DNA from: Ramlibacter sp.
Lineage (GTDB): Bacteria > Pseudomonadota > Gammaproteobacteria > Burkholderiales > Burkholderiaceae_C
DNA: 64,000 nt
Direction: 5' to 3'
Assembly (NCBI RefSeq): GCF_028291745.1
Contig: NZ_JAQGNQ010000010.1
Location: 1-64,000, forward strand
The notes under the pieces are model-generated. The model was not told the origin of the DNA. It saw only the letters and a program-made list of their open reading frames with translations, and made no database searches. How positions within the stretch are numbered: the stretch's first letter is position 1; the number at the start of each line of letters is the position of its first letter. A program made the translations under genes and the position numbers. Positions 57,448-64,000 of the stretch are shown here, in pieces.

Positions 57448-59930
57448 TGATCACGCGCCTGGCCGCCTTGCTCGTCACGGTGCTGCTCGCCCTGCTGCCG
57501 CCGGCATCGTATGCGGCGAAGGTTCCGGACATCGCCAACACGAAGCACAACCTGTCGGCCAACGGGCCGGGCACTGTCAAGGCGACCAGCGAAACGCAGA
57601 TCTGCGTGTTCTGCCATACGCCGCACTCCGCAGAGAACATCCCGGGCGCGCCGCTGTGGAACCGCAAGCTCTCCGGCGCCACCTACAACACCTACCAATC
57701 CAGTTCGATCGACGCCAGCATCGACGAACTCTCCAAGGGTCCGGGCGGACTGTCGCGCCTGTGCCTGTCGTGCCACGACGGCACGATGGCGATCGGCAGC
57801 GTCAACGTCCTGAACGGCCAGGCCAGCCCGACGATCAACATGGCGGGCACCGGCACCGGCGGCACGATGCCTGCGGGCAGCGGCGCCAGCACCGGCTTCA
57901 CGCGCAACCTGGGCGTGGACCTGACCAACGATCACCCGATCTCCTTCACCTACGACGCGTCGGTCGCGGCGCTCGACGGCGAACTGCGCAGCCCGGATGG
58001 CAACGTGGTCGGCACGCGCACGCGCGGCGGCGCCAAGCCCAAGCTGCCGCTGGAGAACGGGCAGATGCAGTGCACCACCTGCCACGACCCGCACCTGAAG
58101 GAGACCGATCCGCTCAAGGGAGCAGCCAAGTTCCTGCGCCTGAACCGGCTGCAGGAGAGCACGCCCACCGGTGGCGCCTTCTCCGAGACCGGCGACATCT
58201 TCTGCCTGGCCTGCCACGAGAAGGCCGGCCAGACGTGGGCGCTGTCGGCGCACGCCAACCCGCTGGTGGCCGACGAACTGTTCAGCGCTGCTGGCGCCAC
58301 CCAGCGCGAGTTCCCGGCCAACCTCCCGGTCTGGCGCGCGGCCTGCATGTCCTGCCACGACACGCACACCGTGCAAGGTGCGCGCCGCCTGCTGCGCGAA
58401 GGCACCGACAGCCTGGCCAAGCCCAAGTCCGGCGGCAATTCCGCCATCGAGGAGACCTGCTACCAGTGCCACTCGTCCACCGCCGAGACCGCGCTCTCCA
58501 GCGTCGCGACGGTGCCGAACATCAAGGACGATTTCTCGCTGCCGCGGCACATGCCGATCAGATCGAGCGAGCAACAGACCGGCGGCGAGGTGCACGACAT
58601 CGGCACCGGCACCGGCCTGCAGCGGGGCAAGGACTTCATCGAGGACCCGCGCCTTCTCGGCAAGGGCGACCTGAAGAACCGGCACGTCGAATGCACCGAC
58701 TGCCACAACCCGCATCGCGTGGTGAAGAACCGGTTGTTCAACGCCAACCCCGCGACGCCCGATGCCGCCGGCACGCACAACCACGCGGCCGGCCACACCA
58801 ACATCGCCTCCGGCGTGCTGCGCGGCAGCCATGGCGTGCAGCCGGTGTACGGCGGCGCAGCCTTCGGCAGCCTGGCGGCTGCCTACGACGTCAAGCGCGG
58901 CGACGGCGGCGTCGGCGCCAGCAACGCCGTGGGCAGCGCGTGGGTGACGCGCGAGTACCAGGTGTGCATGAAGTGCCATTCCAGCTACGCGTTCGACACG
59001 CCGCCCAAGCTGGGCGACAGCGGTGGCGGCACGCCCTCCGGGACCAACGGGCTGCTGAATTTCACCGACCAGGCCATGGAGTTCCAGGCACCGGCCGGCC
59101 ACAAGGGCGAGACCACCACCACCGACTCGGGCGCCTTCGCCGGCACGCCACCGGGGCAGACCTACTCGGTGAACTACCGCAGCAACAACCACCGTGGCTG
59201 GCACCCGGTGCAGGACAGCACCGGCCGCTCGCTGGCCGTGCGGCAGATGACGGCCGCCCAGGCCACCACCGCCTGGCGCGCGCCCTTCAACGCTGCCGGC
59301 GATGTCGGCACGCAGACCATGTACTGCACCGACTGCCACGGCTCCAACACCGGCCCGGCGGACGTGGTGCCGGCCGGCGGCGAGAACGGCAGCCCGTGGG
59401 GGCCGCACGGCTCGACCAACAATTTCCTGCTCAAGGGCGAGTGGAGCGCCACCACGGGCGCCAGTTCGTCCGGCACGCAGACCGCCAATGCCCTGTGCTT
59501 CAAGTGCCACAACCCGGCCAACTATGCGAGCAAGGGCGGCCTGGGCGGCGGCAGCAACCGCACGACCGGCTTCTACAACAACGACAAGGGCAACCTGCAC
59601 GCCTTCCACACGGACAAGATCGGCCGCATCCGCTGCAGCTGGTGCCACACCGCCGTGCCGCACGGCTGGAAGAACAAGGCTTTCCTGGTGAACCTGAACG
59701 ATGTCGGCCCCGAGGGCGGACTGGCCGCCGGCACGCAGGTGCGCAACAACACCACGGCGGGCTACAACAACGCGCCCTACTACCTGAACGCCGTGCTCAA
59801 GGTGCGCACCTTCGCGGCCAGCGGCAACTGGGTCGACACCAACTGCGGCTCCGCTGGCGCGCCGGGCAATGGACAATCGGGCAAGGACTGGATGGGCGGC
59901 GGCAGCGAAGCCTGCAGCAACATGCCATGA
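57447..59930 (+). CDS. Eleven-haem cytochrome with an OmcE-like N-terminal module
   Basis: An 827-residue exported protein (signal peptide to about SYAA24) with 11 haem sites starting at residues 53, 106, 209, 253, 300, 338, 416, 507, 627, 684 and 730. The first four and their surroundings (TKHNLS, CVFCHTPHS, PLWNRK, CLSCHDGT, LTNDHPIS, CTTCHDPH, KFLRL, CLACHEK) repeat the OmcE-like protein at 48021. The rest adds seven haems with doubled CxxCH patterns and a His-rich stretch (GTHNHAAGH, 442-450), and ends without haem in a Gly/Asn-rich tail. It could be the filament base, a cap, or a surface terminal cytochrome. The ATG overlaps the NHL stop (TGATG). Confidence 0.85.
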   Translation: MITRLAALLVTVLLALLPPASYAAKVPDIANTKHNLSANGPGTVKATSETQICVFCHTPHSAENIPGAPLWNRKLSGATYNTYQSSSIDASIDELSKGPGGLSRLCLSCHDGTMAIGSVNVLNGQASPTINMAGTGTGGTMPAGSGASTGFTRNLGVDLTNDHPISFTYDASVAALDGELRSPDGNVVGTRTRGGAKPKLPLENGQMQCTTCHDPHLKETDPLKGAAKFLRLNRLQESTPTGGAFSETGDIFCLACHEKAGQTWALSAHANPLVADELFSAAGATQREFPANLPVWRAACMSCHDTHTVQGARRLLREGTDSLAKPKSGGNSAIEETCYQCHSSTAETALSSVATVPNIKDDFSLPRHMPIRSSEQQTGGEVHDIGTGTGLQRGKDFIEDPRLLGKGDLKNRHVECTDCHNPHRVVKNRLFNANPATPDAAGTHNHAAGHTNIASGVLRGSHGVQPVYGGAAFGSLAAAYDVKRGDGGVGASNAVGSAWVTREYQVCMKCHSSYAFDTPPKLGDSGGGTPSGTNGLLNFTDQAMEFQAPAGHKGETTTTDSGAFAGTPPGQTYSVNYRSNNHRGWHPVQDSTGRSLAVRQMTAAQATTAWRAPFNAAGDVGTQTMYCTDCHGSNTGPADVVPAGGENGSPWGPHGSTNNFLLKGEWSATTGASSSGTQTANALCFKCHNPANYASKGGLGGGSNRTTGFYNNDKGNLHAFHTDKIGRIRCSWCHTAVPHGWKNKAFLVNLNDVGPEGGLAAGTQVRNNTTAGYNNAPYYLNAVLKVRTFAASGNWVDTNCGSAGAPGNGQSGKDWMGGGSEACSNMP

Positions 59931-60895
59931 AGCACGTGCTGCAACGCCTCGCCTCGCCTCGGCTCACGCTCGCCGGCTTCGCGCTGCTGGTGGGGGTGAT
60001 CGTCGCCGGCCTGCACTGGCCCGCCGCGCCAACGCTGGCGTTCGTCGCCCCGCTCGCGCTCCTGGGCCTCAACCTGGCCGCCGCGATCGCGATGCGGCCC
60101 GCCTTGCGGCGCGGCGGCCTCGGCCTGTTCCACTTCGCACTGCTGGCGTTCCTGCTGCTCGCGGGCTGGGGGCGGCTGACGCACTTCGATGGCCGGGTCG
60201 AGGTTGCGCAGGATGGCTTCTTCGATCCTGCGCTGGTGGAAGTCACCGGCCAGGGTCCGTGGCACGGCGAGGCGTGGAAGCGCCTGCAGTTCCGCCAGGG
60301 CGGCTGGGAGGTGGACTACCGGCCGGGCGTCAAGCGCGCCCACACCCGCAGCCTGGCGTGGCTGCCGGGCGAGCAGGAACCGCGCACGGTGGGCGACGAC
60401 ACCGCGCTGATCCTCGCCGGCTACCGCTTCTACACGACGCCCAACAAGGGCTTCGCGCCGCTGCTGGCCTGGCAGGCGACCGGCGCCGAGACTATGCAGG
60501 GAGTGCTGCACATGCCCAGCTACCCCATGTTCGACTGGAAGCAGGAGCAGGCCTGGACCGCGCCCGACGGCACCGCGCTGCGCTTCTGGCTGCGCATCGA
60601 GCGGCCGATCGCGCAGGAGGTGGCCTGGACGCTGTCGACCAAGGACGTGCCCGCGCTGCTGGTCGTGGAAGCCGCCGGCGTCCGGCACGAACTGCGCCCG
60701 GGCGGCGCGCTCACCCTGCCATCCGGCACGCTGCGCTACGAGCGGCTGCTGGGATGGATGGGCTATCGCATCTTCTACGATCCCACGCTGATCCCGCTGC
60801 TGGCGGCGGCGCTGCTGGGCGTCGCCGGGCTCGCGTGGCATTTGTGGCGGCGGATCGGCCGGCTGGCACCCGGCTTGCAAGGAGTCCTGGCATGA
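59927..60895 (+). CDS. ResB/Ccs1-like cytochrome c assembly protein
   Basis: A 322-residue membrane protein: N-terminal RLASPRLTLAGFALLVGVIVAG and two further helices, a periplasmic part of about 180 residues (VTGQGPWHGEAWKRLQFRQGGWEVDY, YRFYTTPNKGFAPLLAWQ), and a C-terminal helix (LIPLLAAALLGVAGLAWHLW). This is the ResB layout in a short version (typical ResB 450 or more). It partners the next gene, CcsA/ResC-like. System II normally works alone, so its presence beside System I genes points to a dedicated role for this locus. Confidence 0.8.
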   Translation: MKHVLQRLASPRLTLAGFALLVGVIVAGLHWPAAPTLAFVAPLALLGLNLAAAIAMRPALRRGGLGLFHFALLAFLLLAGWGRLTHFDGRVEVAQDGFFDPALVEVTGQGPWHGEAWKRLQFRQGGWEVDYRPGVKRAHTRSLAWLPGEQEPRTVGDDTALILAGYRFYTTPNKGFAPLLAWQATGAETMQGVLHMPSYPMFDWKQEQAWTAPDGTALRFWLRIERPIAQEVAWTLSTKDVPALLVVEAAGVRHELRPGGALTLPSGTLRYERLLGWMGYRIFYDPTLIPLLAAALLGVAGLAWHLWRRIGRLAPGLQGVLA

Positions 60896-61725
60896 GCCTC
60901 GCCCAGCATGCTATCGATACCTGGGTCCTGTACCTCGGCGCGTTGCTGGTGGCCGGCTCCGCCCTGCTCGCCTGGCGCGTGACGGCTGTGACCACGGTGC
61001 GCAGCGCGCCGGTGCGCGTGCTGTCGCTGCACGATCTGGCGCTGGCCGTGCTGGCCGTCGGCATTGCGCTGCGCTGGGCGCGCATCGGCCACGGCCCCTT
61101 CCTGAGCCTGTTCGAGGTGCTGGCCAGCAGCCTGGTGAGCCTGGGCCTGGTCTGGCGCATCGCGGGCCTGCGCCTGCCGCTGCTGCGTGAGAGCGCGCCC
61201 GTGGTGCTGTCGCTGCTATCCGTCATGGGCATCTGGCTGCTGGTGGCCAACCCCGCCGACACGCTGCTGCCGCCCACCTACGAGATGCCTATCCTCTGGG
61301 TGCACGTGGCGCTCGGAAAGATCTTCCTCGGTTGCGCCTTCGTCGCCACCGGACTCGCCGGCGTGCTGCTCGCGCGCCGCAGCAGGCGTGGCGCGCGCTG
61401 GTTCCGCCGCATGCCCGGCGACGCCGCGCTGGACCTGCTCGCCTGGCGCTTCATGCTGGCAGGACTGGTGTTCGAGAGCCTGATGCTGATTGCCGGGGCC
61501 GTGTGGGCGCAGGACGCCTGGGGCCGCTTCTGGGCCTGGGACCCGCTGGAGACCTGGGCCTTCATCACCTGGATCGCGCTGTCGGCGGCCGTGCATGCCC
61601 GCATCACCTGGCAGGTCGGGCCGCGCGTGGGCGCGTTGATGATCGCCGGCGTGTTCGCCATCGCCTTCCTCACCTTCTTCGGCGTGCCGTTCCTCAGCCT
61701 CGCGCCGCACAAGGGCGCCGTATGA
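60892..61725 (+). CDS. CcsA/ResC-like cytochrome c haem lyase component
   Basis: A 277-residue membrane protein with about eight helices and the WWD-type haem loop WAQDAWGRFWAWDPLETWAFITWIALSAAVHARITW. Flanking histidine candidates lie in ILWVHVALGKIFLG and FLSLAPHKGAV. It resembles CcsA/ResC, which bring haem to the outer face of the membrane and attach it to CXXCH sites with ResB. Overlap of four bases with the ResB-like gene and with the TPR gene. Confidence 0.88.
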   Translation: MSLAQHAIDTWVLYLGALLVAGSALLAWRVTAVTTVRSAPVRVLSLHDLALAVLAVGIALRWARIGHGPFLSLFEVLASSLVSLGLVWRIAGLRLPLLRESAPVVLSLLSVMGIWLLVANPADTLLPPTYEMPILWVHVALGKIFLGCAFVATGLAGVLLARRSRRGARWFRRMPGDAALDLLAWRFMLAGLVFESLMLIAGAVWAQDAWGRFWAWDPLETWAFITWIALSAAVHARITWQVGPRVGALMIAGVFAIAFLTFFGVPFLSLAPHKGAV

Positions 61726-62306
61726 AAAACCCGACGACGCTGGCCGCCGCCATCCTGGTGCCGGCCCTCGTGCTGGTCGGCGGCATCGTCCGCTTCGCCG
61801 GCGAACCGGCCAGCGTGAGCCGGATGGAGCACCAGCAGCAGATGCAGCGCTCGGAACTGAAGCAGCGCTTCGAGCAGGGAGTGGTGATGCTGCACGCGAA
61901 GCAGTACGAGCACGCGGTCACCGCCCTGCACCGCGTGCTGGAGCTGGCGCCGCGGCTGCCGGAAGCGCATGTGAACATGGGCTATGCGCTGATCGGCCTG
62001 GCGCAGCCCGAGGCGGCCCGGGGCTTCTTCGAGGCGGCGATCGAGCTGCAGCCACGCCAGGCCAATGCCTACTACGGCCTGGCGTTGGTGGCCGAACAAC
62101 AGCAGGACTACGAGAGCGCGCTCGGCGCGATGCGCACCTACCTGCACCTGGCGCCGGCCAACGATCCGCACGTGACCCGCGCGCGATCGGCGTTGTGGGA
62201 GTGGGAGGAGAAGCTGGGCCGGCATGCGCCCGGCGCAGCGTCTTCCCCGCCCGCGGTCATCCGCGCGGCGGCTGCTTCGACCGCCGCGCCCCTGCGCCAA
62301 CCCTAG
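61722..62306 (+). CDS. Membrane-anchored TPR protein, possibly CcmI/NrfG-like
   Basis: A 194-residue protein with an N-terminal anchor (TTLAAAILVPALVLVGGIVRF) and about three TPR units: FEQGVVMLHAKQYEHAVTALHRVLELAPRLPEAHVNMGYALIGLAQPEAARGFFEAAIELQPRQANAYYGLALVAEQQQDYESALGAMRTYLHLAP. In cytochrome c assembly such proteins (CcmI, NrfG) hold the apocytochrome. Its place after ResB/CcsA-like genes and before ccmF supports that role. The C-terminus is Ala/Pro-rich. Confidence 0.78.
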   Translation: MKNPTTLAAAILVPALVLVGGIVRFAGEPASVSRMEHQQQMQRSELKQRFEQGVVMLHAKQYEHAVTALHRVLELAPRLPEAHVNMGYALIGLAQPEAARGFFEAAIELQPRQANAYYGLALVAEQQQDYESALGAMRTYLHLAPANDPHVTRARSALWEWEEKLGRHAPGAASSPPAVIRAAAASTAAPLRQP

Positions 62307-62407
62307 GCGCAGGCGGCGCCCCTTCCTGTTTCCGGGAAAGCCGCCGCGCGCTTCCTGCCGGCGGGAAGCGACAGCCCCTGCGGACACGGTTTTCGGCGCA
62401 ATTCGTC

Positions 62408-62423
62408 TGGCACGCTCCGTGCA
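62408..62423 (+). promoter_or_regulatory. Sigma-54-like promoter before ccmF
   Basis: TGGCACGCTCCGTGCA matches TGGCACG-N4-TTGCA with one change and exact GG-GC spacing. The predicted start near 62434 leaves a leader of about 15 bases before the ATG at 62450. The 143-base gap is the first real break in the 12-gene run upstream. Confidence 0.5.
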
Positions 62424-62449
62424 CGTCACGCTCCCCACCGGGAGCAACA

Positions 62450-64000
62450 ATGATTGGTGAAATCGGCCACTTCTGCCTGATCGTCGCGCTGATGCTGGCG
62501 CTGGCGCAAGGGATCCTGCCGCTGCTGGGGGCCGCGCGCGGGCGCAGCACCTGGATGGCGGTGGCGCAGCCGGCGGCGCAGGGGCAGTTCCTGTTCGTGG
62601 CGATCGCCTTCGCCCTGCTCGTGAGCGCCTTCCTGAACAACGACTTCAGCATCGCCGTGGTGGCGCAGAACTCCAACACGCAACTGCCCACGCCCTATCG
62701 CGTGGCGGCCGTGTGGGGCGGCCACGAAGGCTCGATGCTGCTGTGGGTGCTGATGCTGTCGCTGTGGGGCATCGCCGTGTCGGTGTTCAGCCAGCGGCTG
62801 CCCACGGCCATCGTCGCCCGCGTGCTCGGGGTGATGGGGCTGCTCGGCGCCGGCTTCCTGGGCTTCCTGCTGTTCACGTCCAACCCGTTCGCGCGCCTGC
62901 TGCCGGCAGCAGGCGAAGGGCGCGACCTGAACCCGCTGCTGCAGGACCCCGGCATGGTGATCCACCCCCCGATGCTGTACATGGGCTACGTGGGCTTCTC
63001 GGTCGCCTTCGCCTTCGCGATCGCGGCCCTGCTCTCGGGCCGGCTCGACGCCACCTGGGCACGCTGGTCGCGGCCGTGGACCACCATCGCCTGGATGTTC
63101 CTCACGCTGGGCATCGCGCTCGGCTCGGGCTGGGCGTACTACGAGCTGGGCTGGGGCGGCTGGTGGTTCTGGGACCCGGTGGAGAACGCCTCCTTCCTGC
63201 CCTGGCTGGCCGGCACGGCACTGATCCACTCGCTGGCCGTCACGGAAAAGCGTGGCGTGTTCCGCTCGTGGACGGTGCTGCTGGCGATCTTCGCCTTCTC
63301 CTTCAGCCTGCTCGGGACTTTCCTCGTGCGCTCCGGCGTGCTGACCTCGGTCCACGCCTTCGCGACCGACCCCCGGCGGGGCATCTACATCCTCGCCTTC
63401 CTGGTCGCCGTCGTAGGCAGCTCGCTGGCGCTGTTCGCGGCCCGCGCTCCCAAGGTCGGCCTCGGCGGCGGCTTCAAGGCGATCTCGCGTGAAACCCTGC
63501 TGCTGGCCAACAACGTGCTGCTGTCGGTGGCCGCGGCCTCGGTGCTGCTCGGCACGCTCTATCCGCTGCTGCTCGATGCCCTCTCGCTGGGGAAGATCTC
63601 CGTCGGCCCGCCCTACTTCGAGGCCGTGTTCGTGCCGCTGATGGCGCCGGCGATCTTCCTGATGGGTGTCGGTCCGCTGGCGCGCTGGCGCGAAGCCTCG
63701 CTGCCGGACCTGGCCAAGCGCCTGCGCTGGGCCTTGGTGGCCGCGCTGGTGGCCAGTGGCGTGTCGCTCGCCGCGGGCGGCTCTCTCCTCAGTTGCTTCG
63801 GCGTGCTGCTGGCCGCGTGGGTCGCGGGCGCGACGCTGGTCACCGTGCTGGAGCGCGCCCGCAACGTCCCCGGTTCGCTGCTGCAGCGCGTCGCTCGCCT
63901 GCCCCGCCTGTTGCCGCGCGGCGAATGGGGCATGCTGCTCGCGCACTTCGGCGTCGGCGTGTTCATCTTCGGCGTGACCATGGTCAAGACCTGGGAAACC
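62450..64000 (+). CDS. ccmF: Cytochrome c haem lyase subunit CcmF, truncated by the window end
   Basis: The first 517 residues of CcmF, open to the window edge (the family is about 650). It has MIGEIGHFCLIVALMLALAQG, LPTPYRVAAVWGGHEGSMLLW, the P-His region DPGMVIHPPMLYMGYVGFSVAFAFA, the WWD motif GWGGWWFWDPVENASFLPWLAGTALIHS, and LLGTFLVRSGVLTSVHAFATDPRRG. CcmF takes haem from CcmE and joins it to CXXCH cysteines. GGAG lies five bases before the ATG. It is missing from the ccmABCDEG operon 19 kb away on the other strand, so it presumably completes that system; ccmH may follow outside the window. Confidence 0.93.
   Translation, partial: MIGEIGHFCLIVALMLALAQGILPLLGAARGRSTWMAVAQPAAQGQFLFVAIAFALLVSAFLNNDFSIAVVAQNSNTQLPTPYRVAAVWGGHEGSMLLWVLMLSLWGIAVSVFSQRLPTAIVARVLGVMGLLGAGFLGFLLFTSNPFARLLPAAGEGRDLNPLLQDPGMVIHPPMLYMGYVGFSVAFAFAIAALLSGRLDATWARWSRPWTTIAWMFLTLGIALGSGWAYYELGWGGWWFWDPVENASFLPWLAGTALIHSLAVTEKRGVFRSWTVLLAIFAFSFSLLGTFLVRSGVLTSVHAFATDPRRGIYILAFLVAVVGSSLALFAARAPKVGLGGGFKAISRETLLLANNVLLSVAAASVLLGTLYPLLLDALSLGKISVGPPYFEAVFVPLMAPAIFLMGVGPLARWREASLPDLAKRLRWALVAALVASGVSLAAGGSLLSCFGVLLAAWVAGATLVTVLERARNVPGSLLQRVARLPRLLPRGEWGMLLAHFGVGVFIFGVTMVKTWET

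Noticed and set aside
57371-59926. Plus-strand frame leading in from upstream into the ResB-like gene
   Set aside because: The sequence before 59927 is the out-of-frame shadow of the 11-haem cytochrome; the real start overlaps that gene's stop.

Overview
The window is GC-rich with dense, overlapping genes. It carries chaperone-usher pili of the Csu type, NarL-type regulators, class II NrdJ, HemN and a System I ccm operon. Together these suggest a betaproteobacterium of the Burkholderiales, most likely Comamonadaceae-like; this is inferred from gene content and protein flavour, not from a marker gene. No rRNA, tRNA, IS element, prophage or CRISPR array was seen.

Layout. (1) 1-5 kb, minus strand: a Csu-like pilus operon (pilin, chaperone, usher with an unusual N-terminal extension, second pilin-like subunit). 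A hybrid histidine kinase is divergent from it and a NarL-type response regulator follows. (2) 9-38 kb: a block that looks built for low oxygen and energy stress. It holds a DedA-rhodanese fusion, cytochrome b561, small glycine-zipper proteins, two MEDS sensory proteins, a NarL regulator, a universal stress protein, and a run of 6-phosphogluconate dehydrogenase, HAD hydrolase, phosphoglucomutase, phosphoketolase, acetate kinase and Mg-type P-ATPase. An ADP-forming acyl-CoA synthetase/GNAT protein, a PAS-PAS sensor kinase, UbiB, nitronate monooxygenase, B12-dependent ribonucleotide reductase and an acyl-CoA dehydrogenase follow. The content resembles the low-oxygen-activated (lxa) locus known from Burkholderia cenocepacia. 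(3) 38.7-43.5 kb: hemN, a remnant of an fnr gene, and ccmABCDEG without ccmF or ccmH. (4) 43.7-64 kb: a large c-type cytochrome locus with 36 CXXCH haem motifs in nine proteins.

Region 4 is the most interesting part. It encodes a tetrahaem protein with the haem and histidine layout of the Geobacter OmcE nanowire subunit, an 11-haem protein whose N-terminus repeats that module, a parvulin prolyl isomerase and a predicted outer-membrane beta-barrel. It also encodes four proteins carrying trihaem c7-type domains (one of them fused to a class I cytochrome domain through an Ala/Pro linker), two NHL-repeat lipoproteins, two unknown paralogous helical exported proteins, and two multi-domain class I cytochrome proteins. 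Its own ResB-like and CcsA/ResC-like assembly proteins, a TPR protein and the missing ccmF follow. My reading is an extracellular electron-transfer machine: a cytochrome filament plus a trans-envelope conduit. Several parts occur twice, so the locus appears to have grown by internal duplication.

Regulation. FNR-type sites (TTGAC-N4-ATCAA) lie upstream of ubiB, between ccmA and a small cytochrome c, and upstream of the OmcE-like gene. Sequences matching the sigma-54 -24/-12 promoter lie upstream of most transcription-unit starts in region 4, including a back-to-back divergent pair. All sites are predictions from reading the sequence.
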